12,340 nt of DNA. Source: an uncultured Holdemanella sp. (lineage in GTDB: Bacteria; Bacillota_I; Bacilli_A; Erysipelotrichales; Erysipelotrichaceae). The stretch is from positions 1 through 12,340 of the forward strand of contig NZ_CAKVMR010000063.1 in assembly GCF_934772795.1 (NCBI RefSeq), given 5' to 3'. A program made the position numbers and the translations under genes. Within the stretch, counting starts at the first letter, position 1, and the number at the start of each line of letters is the position of its first letter. The notes below the pieces were generated by a model. It worked only from the letters and a program-made list of their open reading frames with translations, was not told the origin of the DNA and searched no databases. Positions 7,026 to 12,340 of this stretch are shown piece by piece.

Positions 7026-7547
7026 ATGAATAAAAAGGCAAACGAACAATATAAGAGTAATGAAAAAACAATCTTAGATGTATTTACTAAGCTGTTGGAA
7101 GAGAAGGATATACAGAAAATCACAGTTAAAGAAATTTGTGAAGATGCGCATATTAATCGTTCTACTTTCTATAATCATTTTGAAGATGTATATGGTGTAT
7201 TAGAGAAGATGTGGCTTATTCATGCTGAAAATATGAGGCATATATTTAGAAATTCACATTCTTCTAGTAAAAGAGAAAATATGAGATTGATCTTGTTGTA
7301 TATAAAAGAGAATGAGTTGTTTTATCGTGTGAGCTTTCATTCACCGCTCTATTCTAAAATGGTGACTGGTTTTGAAGATGTGTTTAAACATCATGAAATG
7401 GATAGTTTTAATTTAAAAGAACAATATAAAATGGAATTTATAAAACAGGGGATGTTGTCTACGATTGCATATTGGCTTGATTTAGACTGTAATTTAAGCA
7501 TTGATGAATTGTTGGATGTGATTGATGAATTTTATCCCCTAAAATAA
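7026..7547 (+). CDS. TetR-family transcriptional regulator (DhaS-like C-terminal type)
   Basis: A 173-residue TetR-family protein. The N-terminal HTH spans about residues 13-58, with ITVKEICEDAHINRSTFYNHF (32-52) as the conserved helix-turn-helix and FxDVYGVLE following. The C-terminal part ends in a pattern seen in the DhaS/TetR_C group (EFIKQGMLSTIAYWLDLDCNLSIDELLDVI). TetR proteins repress as dimers and leave the DNA when a ligand binds. The ATG at 7026 is the only possible start, since an in-frame stop lies at 7017-7019; its ribosome site is weak (GGAAT, GGGAT). The most likely target is the downstream bile salt hydrolase, which has a strong palindrome over its probable promoter at 7708-7735. 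No copy of that palindrome lies before tetR itself. Confidence 0.88.
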   Translation: MNKKANEQYKSNEKTILDVFTKLLEEKDIQKITVKEICEDAHINRSTFYNHFEDVYGVLEKMWLIHAENMRHIFRNSHSSSKRENMRLILLYIKENELFYRVSFHSPLYSKMVTGFEDVFKHHEMDSFNLKEQYKMEFIKQGMLSTIAYWLDLDCNLSIDELLDVIDEFYPLK

Positions 7548-7577
7548 AAAGCAATGTCCGGGCTTGACATTGCTTTA
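7548..7577. terminator. Strong hairpin directly after tetR, probable terminator
   Basis: A perfect 11-bp inverted repeat, AAAGCAATGTC (7548-7558) and GACATTGCTTT (7566-7576), with a 7-base loop starts at the base after the tetR stop. For plus-strand transcription the U tract is only three bases, so it may terminate poorly or protect the 3' end. On the minus strand it is followed by a much better T run, although no leftward gene ends there. Confidence 0.6.
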
Positions 7578-7583
7578 GGGAGA

Positions 7584-7673
7584 GGAAAATTATTAAGATA
7601 AAAATGTATCTTGAGTTTATAGGGTTGAATAATTTTCCAAAGGGTTAATCATAAGATAAGGCATTTCTTATGA
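7584..7673. other. Structured noncoding stretch between tetR and the bile salt hydrolase
   Basis: Perfect 11-bp arms GGAAAATTATT (7584-7594) and AATAATTTTCC (7628-7638) enclose a nested hairpin AAGATA-AAAATG-TATCTT (7595-7612). A second hairpin, TCATAAGA with TCTTATGA (7649-7656 and 7666-7673), follows. A tract of eight T stands at 7690-7697. No open reading frame with a ribosome site is present. It could be a small RNA, a 5' leader element or a cluster of protein sites; it matches no RNA family I recognise. Confidence 0.5.
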
Positions 7674-7707
7674 CACTTAGAATATATAGTTTTTTTTAAC
7701 TGAACGC

Positions 7708-7740
7708 AATGAACACATATTTTGATTTGTTCATTATAAG
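7708..7740 (+). promoter_or_regulatory. TetR-type operator overlapping the probable bile salt hydrolase promoter
   Basis: Perfect 8-bp arms AATGAACA (7708-7715) and TGTTCATT (7728-7735) with a 12-bp spacer make a 28-bp palindrome of the form TetR-family dimers bind. Its right edge touches a -10-like TATAAG (7735-7740). A further TGAAC copy lies just outside at 7701-7705. No convincing -35 is visible. Binding by the adjacent TetR is inferred from position and geometry. Confidence 0.55.
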
Positions 7741-7791
7741 TGAATTCTTATCCACTTTGTGTTAAGCTACAAGCAGAAGGAGATGATTTTA

Positions 7792-8742
7792 ATGTGTACA
7801 GCATTAAGCTTTAATCAGTTTTTTGGAAGGAATTTAGATTATGAATTTTCATATGGAGAACAAGTAGCTGTTACGCCACGCAATTATGATTTTCATTTTA
7901 GACATTTAGATCAACATGAAAGTCATTATGCGATAGTTGGTATGGCGCACGTATTTGAAGAGTATCCATTATATTATGATGCCATGAATGAGAAAGGTTT
8001 GGGAATGGCTGGATTAAACTTTGTTGGGAATGCAAAGTTTTATGAAGTTAAAGAAGGTAAGAACAATGTGGCTGCCTTTGAATTCATTCCTTGGATCTTA
8101 TCGCAATGTGCGAGTGTTAAAGAGGCAAAAATTGTATTGGAAAATACAAATGTTTGTGCTACACCATTTAATGAACACTTTCCAGTAGCTGAGTTACACT
8201 ACATGATCAGTGATGAACATGAAAGCATTGTCGTTGAGTGTATGGAAGATGGTATGCATGTACATGATAATCCAGCACATGTTTTGACAAACAATCCGCC
8301 ATTACCTATGCAACTATTCCGCTTGAATGATTATATGTATTTATCAAACAAGCAACCTGAAAATAATTTTGGCTTGGATTTAAAGGCGTATTCACGTGGC
8401 TTTGGAGCTATGGGACTTCCTGGAGACTTATCAAGTGGATCTAGATTTGTGCGTGTTGCCTATACTAGAGCGAATGCGACAAGTGACAAGAATGATTTAA
8501 GTCAATATTTCCATATTATTGGTAGTGTTGAGCAACAAAAAGGTCTTTGTGAAGTCGAACCAGGAAAGTATGAATATACAATTTATACTTCTTGTTGCGA
8601 CTTAAGAAATGGAATTTACTATTACACGACATACAATAATCATCAAATCAGTGGTGTAAATATGTTTAATGAAAATTTGGATAGTGAAACACTTATTTCA
8701 TATCCAATGATTGAAGAAGAAATAATTCATATGCAGAATTAG
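7792..8742 (+). CDS. Choloylglycine hydrolase family protein, probable bile salt hydrolase
   Basis: A 316-residue Ntn-hydrolase that cleaves the amide bond of glycine- or taurine-conjugated bile acids. The start MCTALSF puts the catalytic Cys at position 2, exposed once Met is removed. Other active-site residues are present: R13 and D16 in FGRNLD, N76 in MAGLNF, N168 in LTNNP, and R218 in LPGDLSSGSRFVRV. The sequence looks closer to bile salt hydrolases of lactobacilli (FEFIPWILSQC, GSVEQQKG, YYYTTYNNHQI) than to penicillin V acylases. There is no signal peptide, so it acts in the cytosol. The ATG at 7792 is preceded by GAAGGAG (7776-7782); a GTG at 7759 in the same frame would add 11 residues before the catalytic Cys and must be wrong. 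The N-terminal hairpin is a few residues shorter than in known enzymes, where this Arg is at 16-18. Confidence 0.93.
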   Translation: MCTALSFNQFFGRNLDYEFSYGEQVAVTPRNYDFHFRHLDQHESHYAIVGMAHVFEEYPLYYDAMNEKGLGMAGLNFVGNAKFYEVKEGKNNVAAFEFIPWILSQCASVKEAKIVLENTNVCATPFNEHFPVAELHYMISDEHESIVVECMEDGMHVHDNPAHVLTNNPPLPMQLFRLNDYMYLSNKQPENNFGLDLKAYSRGFGAMGLPGDLSSGSRFVRVAYTRANATSDKNDLSQYFHIIGSVEQQKGLCEVEPGKYEYTIYTSCCDLRNGIYYYTTYNNHQISGVNMFNENLDSETLISYPMIEEEIIHMQN

Positions 8743-8767
8743 TCTACTTTTGTAGGCTTTTTCTTTT
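8741..8767 (+). terminator. Intrinsic terminator after the bile salt hydrolase gene
   Basis: Stem AGTCTAC (8741-8747) with GTAGGCT (8752-8758), one G-T pair, TTTT loop, then TTTTTCTTTT. The last two bases of the stop codon TAG (8740-8742) start the stem. Confidence 0.85.
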
Positions 8768-8786
8768 GTGTATAATAGTGTATAAT
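8768..8786 (+). promoter_or_regulatory. Tandem GTGTATAAT repeats: promoter region and likely operator of the LevR-type gene
   Basis: GTGTATAAT occurs twice, at 8768-8776 and 8778-8786, ten bases apart, so both copies face the same side of the helix. Each contains a TATAAT that can serve as -10; no good -35 is visible. The 8-mer GTGTATAA also occurs four times (both orientations) upstream of the PTS gene at 12240, which suggests a shared regulator and autoregulation. Confidence 0.6.
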
Positions 8787-8811
8787 TCAAACGAATAATG
8801 GAGTGTAGAAG

Positions 8812-11436
8812 ATGAAAACGACAAAAGAGAGTGTATTTGAATTTATACAGAAACAATTGATGACCAATTCGGATTTTAAGGATGGAATTAGCACGAAGGT
8901 AATTGCGGAATATTTTCAGCTACAAAGATCGAATGTTTCGACCTTATTAAATGAATTAGTGAAAGATGCGCGTCTAGAAAAGACAAATACTCGACCCGTA
9001 TTATATTATTTACCACAAAAAGAAGCAGGTAATGAATTAAATACAGTAGGTAGAGTGATGATTGGTACAGATGGAAGTCTTGCCAATGCATTGCAGGTTG
9101 CCAAAGCAGCTATTTTATATCCAAATAATAGTTTAAATGTTTTGGTTACCGCAAAACCTGGAAGTGGAACCACTCACTTTGTGTATACACTTTATTTATA
9201 TGGTAAAGAAGCGGGTGTATTCAGTGAGAGTGCACCGATTTATAAAATAAATTGTCGCCACTACAAAAATAATATTGAGGAATTGGACGAAAAACTGTTT
9301 AGTCCAAAGAATATTGAAGACTCTTTATTTGCGAAAAGTCGTGGAGGGCTGTTGTTTATTGACAATGCTGAATTGTTGAATTCAACAGAAAAGAGTCGAT
9401 TATCGGAGTTCTTGGAATCTGGATTGTTGTTTAGTGAAGATCGTAATGACTTTATTGATGCCAATTCTACATTCTTAGTGTTATCTTGTGGTCCAAATGG
9501 ATATGCAGAGTTTAGCCAAAGAATGTCTATGGTTATTCAATTGCCAGATTTAGCGAGTCGTCCTATGAGTGAAAAACTTGCCTTAATCAATTATTTCTTT
9601 ATGATTGAGGCTAATAATGCCAAAAAGAATATTGAAGTAAAGCGCGAGATTTTAGAGGCTTTATTATTAACAAACTTTCCTTTAAATTTAAAAGGGTTGG
9701 AGATGGAAATCAAAAGAGCATGCGCAACTGCGTGTGTTCGTGTTATGGATGATCCAGATTCAAATATTGAAGTCACACTTTCAGATTTAAACAATGAGGT
9801 TCAAAAAAGTCTGATTCGAGCTAGAACGCAATCAACAGATCTATATGAACAATTAGGATCTCAGATGTTATTTATCTATGATTGTCATGAGGAATCTCAA
9901 TTTATTAGGTATCATGATACACCCGATTTATATGCAGAAATTCGTAGTCAATATAATGAATTGTCAAAGCGTGGTATTAATACGGATACCATTCATAATA
10001 TTATTAATAATCATGTCACAACGTTGTTTAAAAAATATAATTATTATCGTAGTTTTAATGATGAATATGATACGGAACAATTGTCTAAGATTGTGGATCC
10101 AAAAATTATTCGTATGGTATCTAAAATTATGGATGATTGTAAAAATGAGCTTCAAAGAGAAATTCAACCACAAGTATTCTATGGTCTTTGTCTACACATG
10201 AACTCATTATTAACACTGCAGTTGAATCAATCGCGTGTGGATGATAATCAAATTGTACATATTGTACAAGAATATCCAAAGGAATATGGAATATCCATTC
10301 AATTGGGACAAATGTTTAAAGATGAGTTTGATATTGAGTTACCGATTGAAGAAATCGTTATTATTACGATGTTCTTAATTAAAGACGAAGAAGATACAGA
10401 AGGACATCCTGTACTTTTATATATTTTCCATGGTAAAGGGGTTGCGACTTCTTTGCGTGATGTCACAAATACTTTAACGCACACAAATAATGTGTATGCC
10501 TATGATTTGTGTTTAGAAAAGGATTCAGCTACGGCTCTACAAGAGATTAAAGCACTGGTTCAGCGAATTGATGATGGACAAGGGATTGTCGTAATCTATG
10601 ATATGGGTTCCATTAAGACAATGTTAGATACGATTAGTGAAGAAACCGATATTAAGATTCGTTATATTTACTTTCCAATCACATTATTAGGTTTAGATGT
10701 GGCTAGAAAGTGTGCACAGGAAACAGATTTAGAGTATGTGTATCATACGACAATGCGTGAAATGAAGACGATGTTGCGTATGAATGATTCACGAAAAGAA
10801 ATTATTATTACACTATGTCATACGGGTGAGGGTGGAGCCTTCCAGTTGAAACAGTATATTGATCAATATTCAAACTTAGGATTCAAAACTGTGCCTTTGG
10901 CTATTTCTAAACGTGAAGAGTTGATTTCACAAGTCATGGCTTTAAAGAAAATCTATCGTATTCATTGTTTTGTGGGGAGTTATGATCCTAAATTAATGGG
11001 AATTCCTTTTGTTTCTATGACAAAAGTATTTGAGAATAAGCCAGAAGATATTGATAAGATCTTAATGTTTGAACCGATTCAGTCTAAACAATTGGATTAT
11101 TCAGCCGTATATTCTTTCTTGGAAGAACAATTCAAATGTATTTCTATATCGAAATTGAAATCCATTCTTCCTTCTATTATTGATGAATTGGAAATTATTT
11201 ATTCATTAAGTCCAGATCAAAAGGTAGGTCTATTTGTGCATATCGCATGTTTACTAGAAAACTGTAAACAAGGTGTTTGTAAGCAGGCATGCAAAGATGC
11301 AGATACGATCTTAGAGGATTATCCAGAGGATTTCAAAGTGGTATCTAAAGTATTAAAGCCTTTAGAAAAAGCTTTTAAAGTAATTATTGATGATAATCAA
11401 ATGGCTGCCATTATTATGATATTAAATAAACTATAA
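8812..11436 (+). CDS. LevR-type PRD/PTS-controlled transcriptional regulator with degenerate AAA+ domain
   Basis: An 874-residue protein with the LevR/ManR domain order. A winged HTH (1-70; ISTKVIAEYFQLQRSNVSTL, RPVLYYL) is followed by an AAA+ domain (about 85-330), PRD1 (about 430-530, H462), a mannose-type EIIA-like domain (H540 in FHGKG; YDMGSI 596-601), a galactitol-type EIIB-like domain (C669 in LCHTGEGGA) and PRD2 (about 765-874, H810). In this family the PTS proteins phosphorylate the PRD and EII-like sites and set activity by sugar supply. The AAA+ part is abnormal: Walker A reads AKPGSGTT (114-121) with Thr where Lys should be, Walker B reads LLFIDN (180-185) with Asn for the usual Glu, and I find no GAFTGA loop for sigma-54 contact. 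It therefore probably cannot hydrolyse ATP or open a sigma-54 promoter. It most likely controls the lactose/cellobiose-family PTS starting at 12240. GGAG lies 8 bases before the ATG. Confidence 0.92.
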   Translation: MKTTKESVFEFIQKQLMTNSDFKDGISTKVIAEYFQLQRSNVSTLLNELVKDARLEKTNTRPVLYYLPQKEAGNELNTVGRVMIGTDGSLANALQVAKAAILYPNNSLNVLVTAKPGSGTTHFVYTLYLYGKEAGVFSESAPIYKINCRHYKNNIEELDEKLFSPKNIEDSLFAKSRGGLLFIDNAELLNSTEKSRLSEFLESGLLFSEDRNDFIDANSTFLVLSCGPNGYAEFSQRMSMVIQLPDLASRPMSEKLALINYFFMIEANNAKKNIEVKREILEALLLTNFPLNLKGLEMEIKRACATACVRVMDDPDSNIEVTLSDLNNEVQKSLIRARTQSTDLYEQLGSQMLFIYDCHEESQFIRYHDTPDLYAEIRSQYNELSKRGINTDTIHNIINNHVTTLFKKYNYYRSFNDEYDTEQLSKIVDPKIIRMVSKIMDDCKNELQREIQPQVFYGLCLHMNSLLTLQLNQSRVDDNQIVHIVQEYPKEYGISIQLGQMFKDEFDIELPIEEIVIITMFLIKDEEDTEGHPVLLYIFHGKGVATSLRDVTNTLTHTNNVYAYDLCLEKDSATALQEIKALVQRIDDGQGIVVIYDMGSIKTMLDTISEETDIKIRYIYFPITLLGLDVARKCAQETDLEYVYHTTMREMKTMLRMNDSRKEIIITLCHTGEGGAFQLKQYIDQYSNLGFKTVPLAISKREELISQVMALKKIYRIHCFVGSYDPKLMGIPFVSMTKVFENKPEDIDKILMFEPIQSKQLDYSAVYSFLEEQFKCISISKLKSILPSIIDELEIIYSLSPDQKVGLFVHIACLLENCKQGVCKQACKDADTILEDYPEDFKVVSKVLKPLEKAFKVIIDDNQMAAIIMILNKL

Positions 11437-11441
11437 GAAAA

Positions 11442-11481
11442 AGGGGAACAAGACTATTGATCTTGTTCCTCTATTTTTTTT
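11442..11481. terminator. Bidirectional terminator between the LevR-type and DUF3284-like genes
   Basis: Twelve-base arms 11442-11453 and 11461-11472 (core GGAACAAGA with TCTTGTTCC, one G-T pair further out) around a 7-base loop. An A-rich run lies to the left and ATTTTTTTT (11473-11481) to the right. It ends the rightward regulator transcript and the leftward one: the stop codon of the minus-strand gene (11454-11456) is in the loop and its last codons form one arm. Confidence 0.9.
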
Positions 11482-11960
11482 GTTAAGAATTTCTTTAAAT
11501 GTTTATGCGTTTCAGGCTGCATATTACCCTTTATAATCTTTTCACCATTACGAATCTTAATAATATCATCACGCATATCATATAAAACGTGAGACATTCT
11601 ACCAAAGGTGATCCAGTTATGCCATGTACGATATAAAACATTTTTTTGTGGGAGCTTTTCATCTCCACTCATAAACTGTTCAAAACTGATTTTTAACCCC
11701 TCTTTCGTTTCTTGTGTTTCATAACATACACGAACAAATGAAGTAGCTGATTTGACTGTAGATTGATAAATTTGTCCACGCACATACTTATCAATGACAA
11801 TCTTTGATCTGGCATCCTTGTTTTCGTAGCTATAACCTGATTTGATTACACTTTTCTTTACATTCTTTTTTGTGGTTTTGGAAATCTCTTCTAGTAATTG
11901 AGCTTCTAGATAGTCATAAAACTCATCCGTAGTGATTTCAAATGTTCTTATTAATTTCAT
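11454..11960 (-). CDS. DUF3284-like protein
   Basis: A 168-residue soluble protein with no signal peptide or membrane segment. Its opening (MKLIRTFEITTDEFYDYLEAQLLEEI) and overall pattern resemble DUF3284, a Firmicute family often found in or beside lactose/cellobiose-type PTS operons; that is from memory of the family and not a search. Its function is unknown. The context agrees: a PTS EIIA gene diverges from it and a PTS-responsive regulator converges on it. The C-terminus is basic and rich in Lys. A TGATATAAT extended -10 ends only six bases before the ATG and no ribosome site exists, so the mRNA is probably leaderless. An alternative is a protein of some other small family that only resembles DUF3284. 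Confidence 0.65.
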   Translation of the reverse strand: MKLIRTFEITTDEFYDYLEAQLLEEISKTTKKNVKKSVIKSGYSYENKDARSKIVIDKYVRGQIYQSTVKSATSFVRVCYETQETKEGLKISFEQFMSGDEKLPQKNVLYRTWHNWITFGRMSHVLYDMRDDIIKIRNGEKIIKGNMQPETHKHLKKFLTKKIEEQDQ

Positions 11961-11966
11961 GTCTAA

Positions 11967-11975
11967 ATTATATCA
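11967..11975 (-). promoter_or_regulatory. Extended -10 promoter of the DUF3284-like gene, giving a leaderless transcript
   Basis: On the minus strand TGATATAAT is a perfect extended -10 (TG-N-TATAAT; hexamer 11967-11972). Six bases separate it from the ATG at 11958-11960, so the usual start point is the A of the ATG itself. No -35 is recognisable; a GATAG-TT-CTATC dyad (11995-12006) lies where regulators could bind. Confidence 0.6.
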
Positions 11976-12009
11976 CTACATTTAATAGATATTTGATAGT
12001 TCTATCGTC

Positions 12010-12142
12010 TTATACATAGTGTATTTGTGTTTATACACAAACTAAAATGGATTAAAAAATCATATACACTAAGTCGAAATCAAGTCGAATTCAGTGGATT
12101 TATACAGAAAACACTAATTTATACACTAATTTTGTGTATAAA
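12010..12142. promoter_or_regulatory. Cluster of TTATACAC-type sites and dyads upstream of the PTS gene
   Basis: TTATACAC is at 12031-12038 and 12119-12126, and its complement GTGTATAA is at 12134-12141. Looser forms are at 12010-12017 (TTATACAT), 12062-12069 (ATATACAC) and 12100-12107 (TTATACAG). The strongest dyad is TTTATACAC-N7-GTGTATAAA (12118-12126 with 12134-12142), perfect over 9 bp per arm. Another is TTGTGTTTATACACAA (12025-12040). Two AAGTCGAA copies (12071-12078, 12082-12089) lie between, 11 bp apart. This is a multi-site regulatory region, presumably for the LevR-type protein. Confidence 0.6.
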
Positions 12143-12160
12143 AGAGTACTTTTTGTGCTT

Positions 12161-12174
12161 TGAAAGCGCTTTGA
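12161..12174. promoter_or_regulatory. CcpA catabolite-response element (cre)
   Basis: TGAAAGCGCTTTGA matches the cre consensus TGNNARCGNWWWCA at all but one position (G for C near the end) and has the palindromic core AAAGCGCTTT. It overlaps the -35 of the PTS promoter by four bases (12171-12174), the usual place for CcpA repression when glucose is present. Confidence 0.75.
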
Positions 12175-12199
12175 CAAGAAAAACTTTATACACTAAAGT
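12171..12199 (+). promoter_or_regulatory. SigA-type promoter of the PTS operon with an overlapping TTATACAC site
   Basis: A consensus -35 TTGACA (12171-12176) is followed after 17 bp by TAAAGT (12194-12199), a weak -10 with 4 of 6 matches. One TTATACAC copy (12186-12193) lies against the -10, inside a dyad ACTTTA-N5-TAAAGT (12183-12199). A good -35 with a poor -10 and a site in between fits regulated use. I see no sigma-54 GG/GC element in the region. Confidence 0.6.
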
Positions 12200-12239
12200 A
12201 TAGACTGTAAAGAGTTGAGATAAGAAAGGAGCTGTGGAA

Positions 12240-12340
12240 ATGGCTGAAGAAAACAAGACAGAACAATCTGTCGAAATGATTTCCTTTGGGATCATCGCTA
12301 ATGCAGGAGATGCAAGATCCTTTGCCTTTCAAGCTTTAGA
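12240..12340 (+). CDS. PTS EIIA component, lactose/cellobiose family (5' end only)
   Basis: The first 33 residues of a gene that runs off the window. FGIIANAGDARSFAFQAL (16-33) is the conserved first helix of lactose/cellobiose-type EIIA, where the family consensus is IIxxAGDARSxAxxAL. EIIA passes phosphate from HPr to EIIB during uptake of beta-glucosides such as cellobiose, or of lactose. The active-site His would be some 45 residues further on and cannot be checked. The ATG is 8 bases after AAAGGAG (12225-12231); a later ATG at codon 13 lacks such a site. The genes for EIIB, EIIC and a glycosidase are expected downstream. Confidence 0.85.
   Translation, partial: MAEENKTEQSVEMISFGIIANAGDARSFAFQAL

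Noticed and set aside
7604..7648. A 14-codon ORF between tetR and the bile salt hydrolase gene
   Set aside because: No ribosome site at a usable distance, and its start lies within the nested hairpin.
7759..7791. GTG start giving a bile salt hydrolase with 11 extra N-terminal residues
   Set aside because: The catalytic Cys must become N-terminal after Met removal, and the ribosome site GAAGGAG fits the ATG at 7792.
9878..10201. Second plus-strand frame of 107 residues inside the LevR-type gene
   Set aside because: Low-complexity hydrophobic translation from an AT-rich part of a certain gene; no ribosome site.
11961..12239. Sigma-54 (-24/-12) promoter before the PTS gene, as expected for a LevR target
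   Set aside because: No GG-N10-GC pair in the right context was found; a TTGACA-type promoter is present instead.

Overview
The window looks like chromosomal DNA of a low-GC, gut-type Firmicute. Evidence is the AT-rich sequence, strong purine-rich ribosome sites, a CcpA-type cre box, a lactose/cellobiose-family PTS gene, a LevR-type PRD regulator and a bile salt hydrolase related to those of lactobacilli and clostridia. The mix would suit Erysipelotrichia, but that is inference. I see no mobile element, CRISPR array, rRNA or tRNA.

Layout. 1-85: a short, relatively GC-rich stretch of unknown nature. 75-1960 (minus): a two-gene marR-MATE efflux operon with a near-consensus promoter and a large nested palindromic operator. 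1961-4396 (plus): a divergent fused FeoA-FeoB ferrous iron transporter. 4397-6375 (plus): a tight operon of a Cof-type HAD phosphatase and two half-size chromate-transporter-family (CHR) proteins. 6352-6989 (minus): a histidine-phosphatase (phosphoglycerate mutase-like) gene. 6981-7577 (plus): a TetR regulator. 7577-7791: a noncoding stretch with strong inverted repeats, including a TetR-operator-like palindrome. 7792-8767 (plus): choloylglycine/bile salt hydrolase. 8768-11436 (plus): an 874-residue LevR-type regulator. 11454-11975 (minus): a DUF3284-like protein, probably on a leaderless mRNA. 11961-12239: a dense regulatory region. 12240-12340 (plus): the beginning of a PTS EIIA of the lactose/cellobiose family, cut by the window edge.

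How it works together. The most interesting block is the right third. The LevR-type regulator keeps its winged HTH, both PRDs and its EIIA- and EIIB-like domains, but its AAA+ domain has lost the Walker A lysine, the Walker B glutamate and a recognisable GAFTGA loop. The PTS promoter has no sigma-54 -24/-12 element; it has a TTGACA -35 overlapped by a cre site. The 8-mer TTATACAC/GTGTATAA occurs six times, all in the two intergenic regions in front of the regulator and the PTS gene, and none was found elsewhere by eye. Together this suggests a LevR-family regulator that has moved from sigma-54 activation to direct operator control of a sigma-70 promoter.

A second theme is compaction at gene ends: seven of the eight complete transcription-unit ends have an intrinsic-terminator hairpin overlapping or directly abutting the stop codon, and the eighth starts 5 bases after it. 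No stretch longer than 300 bases lacks a gene; the longest are 7548-7791 and 11961-12239.
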